From Spirochaetales bacterium (GTDB taxonomy: Bacteria; Spirochaetota; Spirochaetia; Treponematales; Treponemataceae), in NCBI GenBank assembly GCA_003252395.1, contig QKEL01000007.1, positions 29,117 to 93,116 of the forward strand: 64,000 nucleotides of DNA, read 5' to 3'. Numbering within the stretch: position 1 is the first letter of the stretch; every line of letters starts with the position of its first letter. Shown here piece by piece: positions 45,492-54,147 of the stretch. Position numbers and translations under genes: made by a program. The notes beneath the pieces were generated by a model that was given only the letters and a program-made list of their open reading frames with translations, did no database searches and had not been told where the DNA came from.

Positions 45492-47129
45492 TTACACCTT
45501 ATATGAGAAATATTCGAAATCAGCGCTCGCGGAAAGGGATTGCGTATCCACGCAGAACATGCCGACAAAGGCCCCGGTAAACCCGAGACCGCCGAATTCG
45601 TCGGACAGGACTGACGCGTCCAAAACGGGGCGAACCACTATCCAGTTTACGCCGTCCAGGGAATAGCGGAACTGTCCCCTGCCGTTCTTCACCGTAACGC
45701 CAAGCCAAACGGGCCCCTCTTCCGGAAGATAAATATCGTTCGTCCGGGCAAAGGCCTGATCGATCATGGTAATTACGTTCAGCGTCCGCCGCTTTTCCCC
45801 GTCGTTCCGGGAAACGGCCAAGAGATACTGGTTTTCCTCGTCATACCGCCAGGTAAGCCCCGCGAGATGCTGGAATGAAACGGGCGACATCTCCAGTTTC
45901 GTTTCGGCTTCAAAGTCGAAGTCGGTTTGTCTGCGAGCCAAAAGGGTCTGTCCGTATTTGGACACCGGTGATTGGCTTCCGACCAATCGGAGGTAACCGG
46001 GACGCGCCGAAAGCGAATACCGGGCAAGGTCCCGCTGTATACGGAGGTTCTTGAAATCACCGTGGATCTTGTCGGTATCGAAGCGGTAGGTCATGGACCG
46101 GTTCGGCGCGACGAGGGTCCCGTCCGCCAGAGCGGATTTCTTGGCCTGCTCGGTCAGAACCGGCGGCTCAAAGGTATCCGTCGGCCAATTCCAAACCCGG
46201 CCGCCCTCGAGTACCTTCTTGCCTTCCGGGGGCCTCACGAAGGGCCAGTCGTCCTTCCATACCAGCTCGACTATCGCCGTTTCACGCCCCAGGGGACACC
46301 GATCGGTGCCCGGTAGCGGCCGTCCGCAGAGGAAAGCGAGATACGTTCTCCCGTCCGGCGTATCGCACCAGCTGGCATGCCCGGCTTTTTGAATAGCGAT
46401 ATCCGGATGCCCGTACGACGATATCAGGGGGTTATACGGATGGAGTTCGTATGGACCGTCGATAGTGCGGGACCGACCGACGGTAGCGGCATGTTCCAGG
46501 GTTGTACCGCCCTCGGCGGCGAGAATATAGTACCACCCGTTTCGTTTGTACAGGTGCGGACCTTCGACCATGGCGATCTCGGAACCGGGGAATATTTTCC
46601 GAATCGAACCAACCAGGCGTTTATCCTTAGGGCTATATTCCTGCAACAGAATGCCGGAAAATTGGTCGCTTCCCGTCTTACGATAATCCCATTCCATATT
46701 AACGAACCATTTCTTTCCGTCATCGTCATGAAATAGGGAAGGGTCGAAACCCGAGGAATTGAGATACACCGGATCTGACCAGGGACCTTCGATGGAAGGC
46801 GCGGTGGTAAGATAATTCGGAGAATCCTTCCAGGGCCCCGAGTTCCAACTGCGTACGTTGGTATAGATGAGCCAAAATTGCCCGTCTGCCCACGAAAGGC
46901 AGGGAGCCCAAATACCGCAGGAAGCCTGGGCGCCATCCATATCGAGAAGCCGAGACTCGGACAAGGGAGCAGGAACGCTTTCCCAGGTAACCAAGTCTTT
47001 TGACCGATGAATTTCCACACCGGGATACCACTCAAAGGTGGAATTCGCGATGTAATACCAATCTCCCACCCGAAGGATGGAGGGATCGGCGTGGAATCCC
47101 GTCAATACGGGATTCACTGCCTTGAACAT
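45492..47129 (-). CDS. GH43 beta-xylosidase/arabinofuranosidase
   Basis: 545 residues from ATG 47129, which has GGAG nine bases upstream; a TTG 15 bases earlier is possible. Five-bladed propeller catalytic Asp in GFHADPSIL, Asp in FDPSLFHDDDG and Glu in MVEGPHLYKRNGWYY. The C-terminal half (from about 330) is a concanavalin-like beta-sandwich typical of XynB-type GH43. No signal peptide, so it acts on imported xylo-oligosaccharides. Cotranscribed with the transporter and lacI. Confidence 0.93.
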   Translation of the reverse strand: MFKAVNPVLTGFHADPSILRVGDWYYIANSTFEWYPGVEIHRSKDLVTWESVPAPLSESRLLDMDGAQASCGIWAPCLSWADGQFWLIYTNVRSWNSGPWKDSPNYLTTAPSIEGPWSDPVYLNSSGFDPSLFHDDDGKKWFVNMEWDYRKTGSDQFSGILLQEYSPKDKRLVGSIRKIFPGSEIAMVEGPHLYKRNGWYYILAAEGGTTLEHAATVGRSRTIDGPYELHPYNPLISSYGHPDIAIQKAGHASWCDTPDGRTYLAFLCGRPLPGTDRCPLGRETAIVELVWKDDWPFVRPPEGKKVLEGGRVWNWPTDTFEPPVLTEQAKKSALADGTLVAPNRSMTYRFDTDKIHGDFKNLRIQRDLARYSLSARPGYLRLVGSQSPVSKYGQTLLARRQTDFDFEAETKLEMSPVSFQHLAGLTWRYDEENQYLLAVSRNDGEKRRTLNVITMIDQAFARTNDIYLPEEGPVWLGVTVKNGRGQFRYSLDGVNWIVVRPVLDASVLSDEFGGLGFTGAFVGMFCVDTQSLSASADFEYFSYKV

Positions 47130-47147
47130 AGGTATACTCTCCAAGAA

Positions 47148-47993
47148 TTACTCTTTCACGCCGCCCATGGTGATACCGGAAATAATGAACCGGGACATGA
47201 ACGAATAAAAGATAATAATCGGTACGATGGATACGGCAATACCGAGGTAGATTCCACCGTACTCGGTGCGATAGATATCCCCGCGAAGCATTTGCACGAG
47301 CATGGGCAGGGTATATTTCTTCGTGCTGGAAATGAGCACGAAGGGCGTAAAGAAGTTATTCCAAGAACCAACGAACGCGAAAATCGCCTGAGCCGCGAGC
47401 GCGGGGCTCATGATCGGCAATATGATCATGTTAAAGGTAAAAAATTCATTCGCGCCGTCAATTCTCGAAGCGTCCACCAAGTCCATGGAAAGCACCGAAG
47501 CAAGATATTGCCTTATGAACAATACCGTCGCCGCGCCGGCCATGGCCGGAAGGATAAGCGGTATATAGTTGTCCAGCAGGTGCAACATCGCCATAAACTT
47601 ATAGAATCCGATAAACGACAGCGAAGCGGGAAGCATCATGACCAGGAGGATTAGTCCCCACATGAAGCTCCTTCCCTTGAATTTGTAAACATGGAGACCA
47701 TATGCCGTCATTGCGGAGAAATACACGTTTATGAGCGTGGCGGAGACCGCGATAATCAGGCTATTCCAAAAGCCTTGCTGAATTTGGAAGCCTCGGCTCG
47801 TAAGCGCATGCCAGTTATACGCCATGTTGGTGCTCGGTAAAAGGGAAATTCCCGAGTTGATCTGCTCCGTGGAGCGAGTCGCGTTCACCAAAAGCAGCCA
47901 GATGGGGACAACGGCGAGTAAGCCAAGAAATATCATGATTACGTAGATGAAAAATTTCTTTACGGCATAAGAGCTTTTATAGTTTTGCATCAT
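47148..47993 (-). CDS. Sugar ABC transporter permease, MalG type
   Basis: 281 residues, six membrane segments. The EAA-type loop is VDASRIDGANEFFTFNMIILPIM. CUT1-family partner of the preceding permease, with an 8-base gap. It imports oligosaccharides bound by the adjacent binding protein. No ATPase gene is in the operon. Confidence 0.93.
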   Translation of the reverse strand: MMQNYKSSYAVKKFFIYVIMIFLGLLAVVPIWLLLVNATRSTEQINSGISLLPSTNMAYNWHALTSRGFQIQQGFWNSLIIAVSATLINVYFSAMTAYGLHVYKFKGRSFMWGLILLVMMLPASLSFIGFYKFMAMLHLLDNYIPLILPAMAGAATVLFIRQYLASVLSMDLVDASRIDGANEFFTFNMIILPIMSPALAAQAIFAFVGSWNNFFTPFVLISSTKKYTLPMLVQMLRGDIYRTEYGGIYLGIAVSIVPIIIFYSFMSRFIISGITMGGVKE

Positions 47994-48001
47994 AGTTCTC
48001 C

Positions 48002-48961
48002 TTACCGGGCCTTCTTGGGTTCGCTGCGATCCTGCAGGAAGAAGTAAATAACGAGGGCCAGAATAATGGTGATCAAAAACACACCGATGGAGATGGCCGC
48101 CGCGTATGCGTAATCGTTAACCCCCTGGAAAGCCATGTTGTACAAATACACGTTGGTCGTCCGAATCTTAAAGTCCGGAGCGCCGCGCATATCGGTTAAC
48201 AGGAAGGGGATTTCCAGCATCTGCATACCGCCGATCATGTTGGTTACCAAAATATAGAGCATCATCGGCCGAAGCATGGGGAGCGTAATGTACCAGGTGG
48301 TCTGGCGGCTATTCGCGCCGTCTACTACCGCGGATTCATAGAGCGAACTTGAAATACTCGTAATACCGGCCATCAGCATGATAACGGTATGGCCGTACCA
48401 CATCCACCATTGGATAAAGGCAACGATGCCCCGAGACATGGTAACGTCTCGGAAAAAGTTGAACGCTTCCTGAATCGCCACTCCGTCGCGGATGACCGTG
48501 GAATACTGTCCCAGCACCTCGGTGAGAAACCAATTAACGGGCCCCAAGGGATAACCGAAAAGGCTCCGGAAGAGCATGGCGACGGATGCCGCAGTCAGTA
48601 GATTCGGCATATAAATAATAGCCCGGAAAAAGGCCTTACCGCTCAGTTTCAATCGGAAATCGCTTAACCAAATGGAAAGAAGGAGCGCTATGCCGAGCTG
48701 GGGAACGAAGTTCCAGCCCCAAATGATGAAGGTATTCCCTACAGCACCCCAGAAGTACTGGTCATGGATAAGCTTATTAAAATTCTTCAGTCCCACAAAA
48801 TTGAACGTATTCTTCAAACCCTTCAAATCGGTAAAAGAAAGCGTGAACGTATAAATTGTTGGATACAGATTAAAAACAAGAAAGGCCAAAATGAACGGAA
48901 GGATAAAGAAATATCCCCACCGGTTGGTCTGCGCCTCGCTGCTGATTAATTTGCGACTCAT
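48002..48961 (-). CDS. Sugar ABC transporter permease, MalF type
   Basis: 319 residues, start at ATG 48961 (MSRKLISSEAQTNRWGYFF) after GGGGAAA; a longer reading would cross the attenuator hairpin. About six membrane segments. The EAA-like loop is SALYESAVVDGANSRQTTWYITLPML-like (ESAVVDGANSRQ). First permease of the CUT1 system. Confidence 0.92.
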   Translation of the reverse strand: MSRKLISSEAQTNRWGYFFILPFILAFLVFNLYPTIYTFTLSFTDLKGLKNTFNFVGLKNFNKLIHDQYFWGAVGNTFIIWGWNFVPQLGIALLLSIWLSDFRLKLSGKAFFRAIIYMPNLLTAASVAMLFRSLFGYPLGPVNWFLTEVLGQYSTVIRDGVAIQEAFNFFRDVTMSRGIVAFIQWWMWYGHTVIMLMAGITSISSSLYESAVVDGANSRQTTWYITLPMLRPMMLYILVTNMIGGMQMLEIPFLLTDMRGAPDFKIRTTNVYLYNMAFQGVNDYAYAAAISIGVFLITIILALVIYFFLQDRSEPKKAR

Positions 48962-48999
48962 CGGTTTCCCCTCTCTCAAAGTCGTTTCATTACAAAAAA

Positions 49000-49035
49000 A
49001 GGTGCGGATCGGTATACACACCGTTTCCGCACCTC
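49000..49035 (-). terminator. Intra-operon hairpin after the binding-protein gene
   Basis: AGGTGCGGA pairs with TCCGCACCT (with an inner stem GGT/ACC), flanked by A- and T-runs. It sits between the binding-protein stop and the permease start. It probably terminates most transcripts or protects the 3' end, allowing more binding protein than permease. Confidence 0.75.
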
Positions 49036-49068
49036 TTTTTTACCTAAGATACATCTCGCCTAAGGAGA

Positions 49069-50340
49069 TTAGAGACCGAGCTGTGCGTTGACCTGGCTCT
49101 TGAAGTCTTCAATCGCCTTGTCGCGGGTCTTCTCACCGTTCTTGTAAGCGATGACCGCTTCGTTGAACAGGGCTTCGATAGCCTGATCGGTACCCTGGAT
49201 GAGCTTACCGTTGACGCTCTTAGCCATTTCGGCGAAGGCGGCATAGTGGTTCTGTCCACCGAGGAAGGGCTCGGAGAAGGAATCCTTGATCTTGTTGACC
49301 ACGTTCATGTTGGACACGAAGTCGCCCTTATCCTTCGCCCACTTCTCGAGGAAGCCGTCGTCGGAGGTCAGGTACTTGATGAAGTCCTTGGCAGCGGTAA
49401 CGTTCTTGGTTCCCTTGTAGGCGCCGATCCAGGTACCACCCCACTGATAAGCGGCGGGTCCGGGGATCATGGCCCAGTCGCCGGTGGTGTCGGGGGCATT
49501 GGTCTTCAGGACATAGTGGAGACCCCAGGTCGGGAGGAGGTAGGAGAATACTTCTACGTCTTTTCCGGCTTCGTCCTTGAGGGTTCCCTTCATACCGGCG
49601 AACCAGCCTTCGGCCCACTGCTCGGCACGGGCTTCGTAGCCCTTGTCGCGGAGGGTCTTGGACATGTCCATGTAGGAAATCATGGCGGGATCGATCACGA
49701 GCTTGCCGTCAACGACCCAGGGATCCTTGCGGGCGCCCTTGTAAGGCATCAGCATGTCGCCGGTGGAGGAAACGACGGTGCACTTGCCACCGGACTTCTC
49801 CTTGAGGAGAGCGGCGGTTTCCATGAACTTGTCGAGGCTGGACATGTACTTCTGGACTTCGGCGGGATCGTCGGTGCCGAGGTATTTCTTCGCGAGGCTG
49901 CGGCGATAGAACATGGCGCCGGGAGTGGCCTGCCAAGACATACCGTAAACCTTTCCGTTGTAAGAACCGATTTCGATCGGATAAGCGAGCTCTTTGTCCT
50001 TCACTTCAGCGGCTACGTCGCTGATGTCAAGGAGCAGGCCGGATTCAACGTACTTGCGTACGAAGGCGGCTTCAAGAGCGAAAACGTCGGGAGCGCCCTG
50101 TCCGGAAGCGAGAACCGGGTCAAGCTTGTTGGGGAACTGGTCCGTGGGGGTCATGGAATACTCGATCTGGACGCCAGGATGGGTCGGACCATAGTAATTG
50201 TCGCACATGTCTTTCAGTTCGTCGGTGAATGACCAGACGACCAGCTTGCCGGAAGCCTCTTTCGGGGCTGCCGCTTCCTTCTTCGCGCATCCGCTCAATA
50301 ATACGGCGGCTGCGGCGAGAACGATCAGTACCTTTTTCAT
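49069..50340 (-). CDS. Sugar-binding lipoprotein of the CUT1 ABC transporter
   Basis: 423 residues, extracellular solute-binding protein family 1. Signal peptide with lipobox LLSGC (Cys about residue 18), then LVVWSFTDELKDM, and PTDQFPNKLDPVLASGQGAPDVF. Codon use is more uniform than its neighbours, as expected for a highly expressed gene. First gene of the operon, preceded by a strong-looking promoter and three LacI-type operators. Substrate is likely a xylan- or plant-derived oligosaccharide given GH43 and GH5 nearby. Confidence 0.94.
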   Translation of the reverse strand: MKKVLIVLAAAAVLLSGCAKKEAAAPKEASGKLVVWSFTDELKDMCDNYYGPTHPGVQIEYSMTPTDQFPNKLDPVLASGQGAPDVFALEAAFVRKYVESGLLLDISDVAAEVKDKELAYPIEIGSYNGKVYGMSWQATPGAMFYRRSLAKKYLGTDDPAEVQKYMSSLDKFMETAALLKEKSGGKCTVVSSTGDMLMPYKGARKDPWVVDGKLVIDPAMISYMDMSKTLRDKGYEARAEQWAEGWFAGMKGTLKDEAGKDVEVFSYLLPTWGLHYVLKTNAPDTTGDWAMIPGPAAYQWGGTWIGAYKGTKNVTAAKDFIKYLTSDDGFLEKWAKDKGDFVSNMNVVNKIKDSFSEPFLGGQNHYAAFAEMAKSVNGKLIQGTDQAIEALFNEAVIAYKNGEKTRDKAIEDFKSQVNAQLGL

Positions 50341-50363
50341 ACCTTTCTCCTCTCTTTGTATGA

Positions 50364-50373
50364 CAACCGGTTG
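50364..50373. promoter_or_regulatory. LacI-type operator O1
   Basis: Perfect palindrome CAACCGGTTG with central CpG, downstream of the promoter and 24 bases before the ATG. Its centre lies 24 bases from O2. Confidence 0.75.
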
Positions 50374-50386
50374 CAGAATTGTTACG

Positions 50387-50398
50387 GCAACCGGTTAC
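50387..50398. promoter_or_regulatory. LacI-type operator O2
   Basis: GCAACCGGTTAC, core AACCGGTT, about 16 bases downstream of the -10. Confidence 0.75.
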
Positions 50399-50414
50399 CT
50401 TCTCTGCAGATCAG

Positions 50415-50442
50415 AGTAAACCCTGCCCGTGGTTCCTGTCAA
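50415..50442 (-). promoter_or_regulatory. Promoter of the sugar transporter operon
   Basis: TTGACA (50437-50442) with TTTACT (50415-50420), spacing 16 bases, flanked by operator-like palindromes on both sides. Confidence 0.7.
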
Positions 50443-50458
50443 ATAGAAAATGAGTAAC

Positions 50459-50470
50459 TTAACCGGTTAA
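50459..50470. promoter_or_regulatory. LacI-type operator O3, upstream of -35
   Basis: Perfect 12-bp palindrome TTAACCGGTTAA, centred 72 bp from O2, a distance compatible with repressor looping. It also lies close to the end of the GH5 gene. Confidence 0.75.
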
Positions 50471-50491
50471 ATTCATAAAATTTTACCCGAT

Positions 50492-51574
50492 TTACTTCAT
50501 CTCGTTCCGTAATACGTTACGGATAAAGATACCGGACGGCGACAAATCAGAGAGTGGCCATCTTCCCTTGGCGTCACGATCGGCATTGTATTTAAGGAGG
50601 CTCGACGCCTCGCCCTTGTTGTTCAGGGACCAGTTCGCCCAGGAAATATTCCGTTTTTGCATCCAACGGAGCCATTCTCCCGATTCTTTGGGGAAAATGT
50701 CGCCGCCACCGGTATTGAGGGTGGTGCCCCATTCGGTCACGAAAAGGGGAAGGCCGGCGTTCAGCGCCTTTTCGGCCTTCGCGCGCAGTTCCTTGCCGTG
50801 ACTTCCCGCGTAGAAATGGAGCGAGTACATAATGTTCGGTCCCATATCGAGGGGATCTTCGGCGGCAATATCCACGTCCTGGCTCCACGTAGGCGTTCCG
50901 ACCAAAATGAGGTTATCGGGGTCTATTGCGCGGATGGCCGCAATGACCGTTTCCGCGTATGGTTTGATATTCCCCGACCAGGTTACCTCGGAACCGTTCG
51001 GCTCATTGCATATTTCGTAGATCACGTTCGGCGTGTCCCCCCACCGCCTGGCGGCGTCGGTAAAGAACTCGACGGCTTCCTCGGTATGGAGGGAGGGATC
51101 ATGATCGCTCAGCACATGCCAGTCAACGATAACGTACATGCCCAGCTCGATACAGGCCGCTACCGAGTCGTTTACCCGATTGCGGATAACCCGGTTCGAA
51201 AGATAGCCCCCCTCGCCCAGGTACATCGCCGCGCGCCAAAGTTGGGCGTTCCAGTCATCCCTGAGCCATTGGATCACGTCCCGATTCGCGTATTTTCCGT
51301 AATACTGCAAGCCGTGGGAACTAATCCCCCGCAGCTGCACCGGCGTTCCGTCCGAAGCGCAGAGGTCGGTACCGCGCACCTGGAGGTTCCCGTACCGATC
51401 TACCACCGTTCGTCCCTCCTTATCCACCGAAAGCCGGGTATCCCGGGCATGACCTCCCCCGCACGAAACCAATACCGCGATACCGGCGCACAGGGCCCCG
51501 AATAGAAAGAACGCTTTCCCCATCCGGGCCGCTCCTGCCATACGAGTCCTTTCAAATGAATCAGAAAAAACCAT
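50492..51574 (-). CDS. GH5 endoglucanase-like lipoprotein
   Basis: About 360 residues. GH5 (cellulase) barrel with acid/base Glu in YEICNEPNG and nucleophile Glu in LFVTEWGTTL; DWHVLSDHDPS also fits. A hydrophobic segment ending VLVSC is a lipobox, so the enzyme probably sits on the cell surface or periplasmic face. Start is uncertain: ATG 51574, 51541 and 51523 each have a usable ribosome site, and the later ones give more normal signal peptides. It hydrolyses beta-glucans or related polymers outside the cell. Confidence 0.88.
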   Translation of the reverse strand: MVFSDSFERTRMAGAARMGKAFFLFGALCAGIAVLVSCGGGHARDTRLSVDKEGRTVVDRYGNLQVRGTDLCASDGTPVQLRGISSHGLQYYGKYANRDVIQWLRDDWNAQLWRAAMYLGEGGYLSNRVIRNRVNDSVAACIELGMYVIVDWHVLSDHDPSLHTEEAVEFFTDAARRWGDTPNVIYEICNEPNGSEVTWSGNIKPYAETVIAAIRAIDPDNLILVGTPTWSQDVDIAAEDPLDMGPNIMYSLHFYAGSHGKELRAKAEKALNAGLPLFVTEWGTTLNTGGGDIFPKESGEWLRWMQKRNISWANWSLNNKGEASSLLKYNADRDAKGRWPLSDLSPSGIFIRNVLRNEMK

Positions 51575-51647
51575 CACTGCCTCTCCTCCATTTTATTCGA
51601 GCGACAGTATACCACGAGTTCGTAAATAGATGACGCAAGAAACCAAT

Positions 51648-52517
51648 TCAAGTAAAATCTACGGTTTGGATATACGTTTTCCGGTATTGCAGGGGGGAAA
51701 AACCGGTACATTTACGGAAGATGCGGGAAAAATGGAATTGATTTTCAAAGCCGAACCAGTCTGATATCTCGCCTACCGATTTATCGGTAGACATAAGAAG
51801 GGCGGAAGCGCCTTCCACCTTCAGTCGGGTGAAGTATTGATGCGGCGTCATTCGCACCTCATCCCTGAAAAGGCGGATAAAGTGCTCTTCGGATAGGCCG
51901 ATTTTTTTGGCGATCTCCTCGATAGTAACGCGTTCCCGCACGAATTTTTCCATATAAGCAAGCGCTTTTTCCACGTGATGCCGGTTTCCGGACGGGGTTT
52001 CCGCGGGAGTCGCGGCGCGGACGAACCATCGATACAGGAAACTTCGCAACAGATGCGCCGCTGATTCCCGTAGGGAGGGCTCGGCGGAACGGGCCATTTG
52101 CAGGAGATCCTCAAACTGAAACCGGAAGTTGGGGTCCACCGAGAGTACGGTCTCGCGGGCCGCAAGGCACCGCTCCAGGGATTTCCTGAGAAATTCATCC
52201 TGGCCATTGAGCGAAGCCGCGGCCGTCGGATTGACCGGGACGGTAAGCTGATCGCTGAAGGTAAAGAGGATCGCGTACCAGGAAAGGGGCCTTCCCCCGG
52301 GTTCGGGGGCGATGGAATGGAATTCCCGGGGGCCCGAAAGAAAGAGACGGCCGCCGGATATGGGGTAGCGGGTGCGGTTACACTGGTAGCTGCCGGAGCC
52401 TTCGAGAAAGAAGTGGAGCTCAAAATCCGCGGCCCCATGGGCATGATAGCGGCCATGCCAGGAAGTCTGGTCGCCGCCGGAAAGGCGGTACACAAGAACG
52501 GTATCGACGATCTTCAC
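51648..52517 (-). CDS. AraC-family regulator with cupin-type sensor domain
   Basis: 289 residues. N-terminal AraC-type cupin (HGRYHAHGAADFELHFFLEGSG), C-terminal pair of HTH motifs (VTIEEIAKKIGLSEEHFIRLFRD and SVGEISDWFGFENQFHFSRIFR). Divergent from xylB-xylA and 70 bases upstream of GH5, so it is a good candidate activator of either. The sugar it senses is not visible in sequence. Confidence 0.92.
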   Translation of the reverse strand: MKIVDTVLVYRLSGGDQTSWHGRYHAHGAADFELHFFLEGSGSYQCNRTRYPISGGRLFLSGPREFHSIAPEPGGRPLSWYAILFTFSDQLTVPVNPTAAASLNGQDEFLRKSLERCLAARETVLSVDPNFRFQFEDLLQMARSAEPSLRESAAHLLRSFLYRWFVRAATPAETPSGNRHHVEKALAYMEKFVRERVTIEEIAKKIGLSEEHFIRLFRDEVRMTPHQYFTRLKVEGASALLMSTDKSVGEISDWFGFENQFHFSRIFRKCTGFSPLQYRKTYIQTVDFT

Positions 52518-52637
52518 CGCTTAAATATACCCCCGATACCGGAAAATATCAATTTTAGATATATAAAATCAGTTAGCGCCATACCAAACGAACCGAGCGG
52601 GCCCTATACTCAAAAACGTATGAGAGGGAGGATCGGC
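52518..52637. promoter_or_regulatory. Divergent promoter region between araC-type gene and xylB
   Basis: TATACT at 52605-52610 is a good -10 for xylB, with transcription starting near 52617 and AGGGAGGA just before ATG 52638. AT-rich DNA around 52540-52570 is where the AraC-family protein could bind. No LacI-type palindrome occurs here. Confidence 0.5.
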
Positions 52638-54125
52638 ATGAATACCGTAGCCGGAATAGACATGGGAACTCAGAGCGTAAAGGTCATTCTTTACGATTGG
52701 GAAAACAAGACGATTATCGCGCGGTCGCAGGTGCCCGTGGATATTATCGCGCGCAATGACGGAACCAGGGAGCAGAAGACCGAATGGTACGACGCCGCTC
52801 TCGAAGCGTGTTTCGCGGCGTTCAGCGCCGAACAGAAGGCCACCATCCGCGGAATCGGCATTTCAGGCCACCAGCACGGTTTCGTGCCCCTGGACGCCGA
52901 CGGAAAGGCCCTGTACAACGTGAAGCTCTGGAACGATACGTCCACCACGGAAGAGTGCGCCATTTTGACCGAGGCGGCGGGCGGTAACGACGCGGTGATT
53001 TCCGAGGTGTGCAATCTCATGCTTCCCGGTTTCACGGCCCCGAAGATCCTTTGGCTGAAGAGACACCACCCCGAAGCGTTCGCGAAACTGAAATATATCA
53101 TGCTCCCCCACGATTATCTGAACTTTGTCCTAACGGGAGCGTACAAAATGGAGTGCGGGGACGCCTCGGGCACCGCGCTCTTCAACGGCATTCGCCGTGA
53201 ATGGTCTAAAAAACTCTGCGGCCTGATTGACGCCGGCTTGATCGGTCTCCTTCCCGATCTTATCGAGTCGAACAGCGCCGTCGGGACTGTTTCCCGGGAT
53301 GCGGAGCGCCGTTTTGGCATTCCGGGAGGCATTCCCGTTTCCTCCGGCGGAGGGGACAATATGATGGGAGCCATCGGTACCGGAACCGTCCGGGACGGAT
53401 TCCTCACCATGAGTCTCGGCACGTCAGGAACCCTGTACGGCTATTCCGACAGTCCCGTTTCAGACCCGGTCAGGGGCCTTTCGGGCTTTAATTCCTCCAC
53501 CGGCGGTTATTTGCCGCTCCTTTGCACCATGAACTGCACCGTGGCGACCGAACAGACCCGCGCCCTGTTCAATCTTGGGGTAAAAGAGTTCGACGAATGC
53601 GCCGACAAGGCGCCCATCGGCGCGGACGGCGTGGTGTTCCTGCCCTTCTTCAACGGCGAGCGAACCCCGAACCTACCGAACGGGCGGGCGAGCATTACGG
53701 GGCTTACTGCCGCGAACTGCTCCCGCGAGAATATTGCCCGCGCGGCAATGGAATCGGCCATTTTCGGCATGCGAATCGGCCTTGAGGCCTTCCAGGCGCT
53801 GGGGTTCAGGGCCAGGGAGATACGGCTGATCGGCGGCGGCGCGAAAAGCGCGATATGGCGTAAAATGGCGGCCAATATCATGAACCTGCCGGTAAAACGC
53901 CCCACCAGCGACGAAGCCGCGGCCATGGGCGGCGCGATCCAAGCCCTCTGGTGCCTCCTGACGGCCAAGGGCGAAAAGGTCGCCATCGCCGACCTGACCG
54001 ACGCACACGTCACCATAGACGAGGCGGACTGCATCACGCCCGATCCGCAGGCGGTAGCGGCCTACGACCGCGCATACGCGGAATACAACCGGTATCTCGG
54101 GGCCCTCGCGCCCTTGTACGTATAA
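52638..54125 (+). CDS. xylB: Xylulokinase
   Basis: 495 residues, FGGY-family carbohydrate kinase phosphorylating D-xylulose. GIDMGTQSVKVILYD is the N-terminal ATP loop, ISGHQHGFVPLD the substrate region, SSGGGDNMMGAIGTG and IRLIGGGAKSAIWRKMAA the second-domain signatures. ATG 52638 is chosen because AGGGAGGA is ideally placed; an in-frame ATG at 52620 lies too close to the transcription start. Operon with xylA 22 bases downstream. Confidence 0.92.
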   Translation: MNTVAGIDMGTQSVKVILYDWENKTIIARSQVPVDIIARNDGTREQKTEWYDAALEACFAAFSAEQKATIRGIGISGHQHGFVPLDADGKALYNVKLWNDTSTTEECAILTEAAGGNDAVISEVCNLMLPGFTAPKILWLKRHHPEAFAKLKYIMLPHDYLNFVLTGAYKMECGDASGTALFNGIRREWSKKLCGLIDAGLIGLLPDLIESNSAVGTVSRDAERRFGIPGGIPVSSGGGDNMMGAIGTGTVRDGFLTMSLGTSGTLYGYSDSPVSDPVRGLSGFNSSTGGYLPLLCTMNCTVATEQTRALFNLGVKEFDECADKAPIGADGVVFLPFFNGERTPNLPNGRASITGLTAANCSRENIARAAMESAIFGMRIGLEAFQALGFRAREIRLIGGGAKSAIWRKMAANIMNLPVKRPTSDEAAAMGGAIQALWCLLTAKGEKVAIADLTDAHVTIDEADCITPDPQAVAAYDRAYAEYNRYLGALAPLYV

Positions 54126-54147
54126 ACTTTCTTTAAGGAGACAGACT

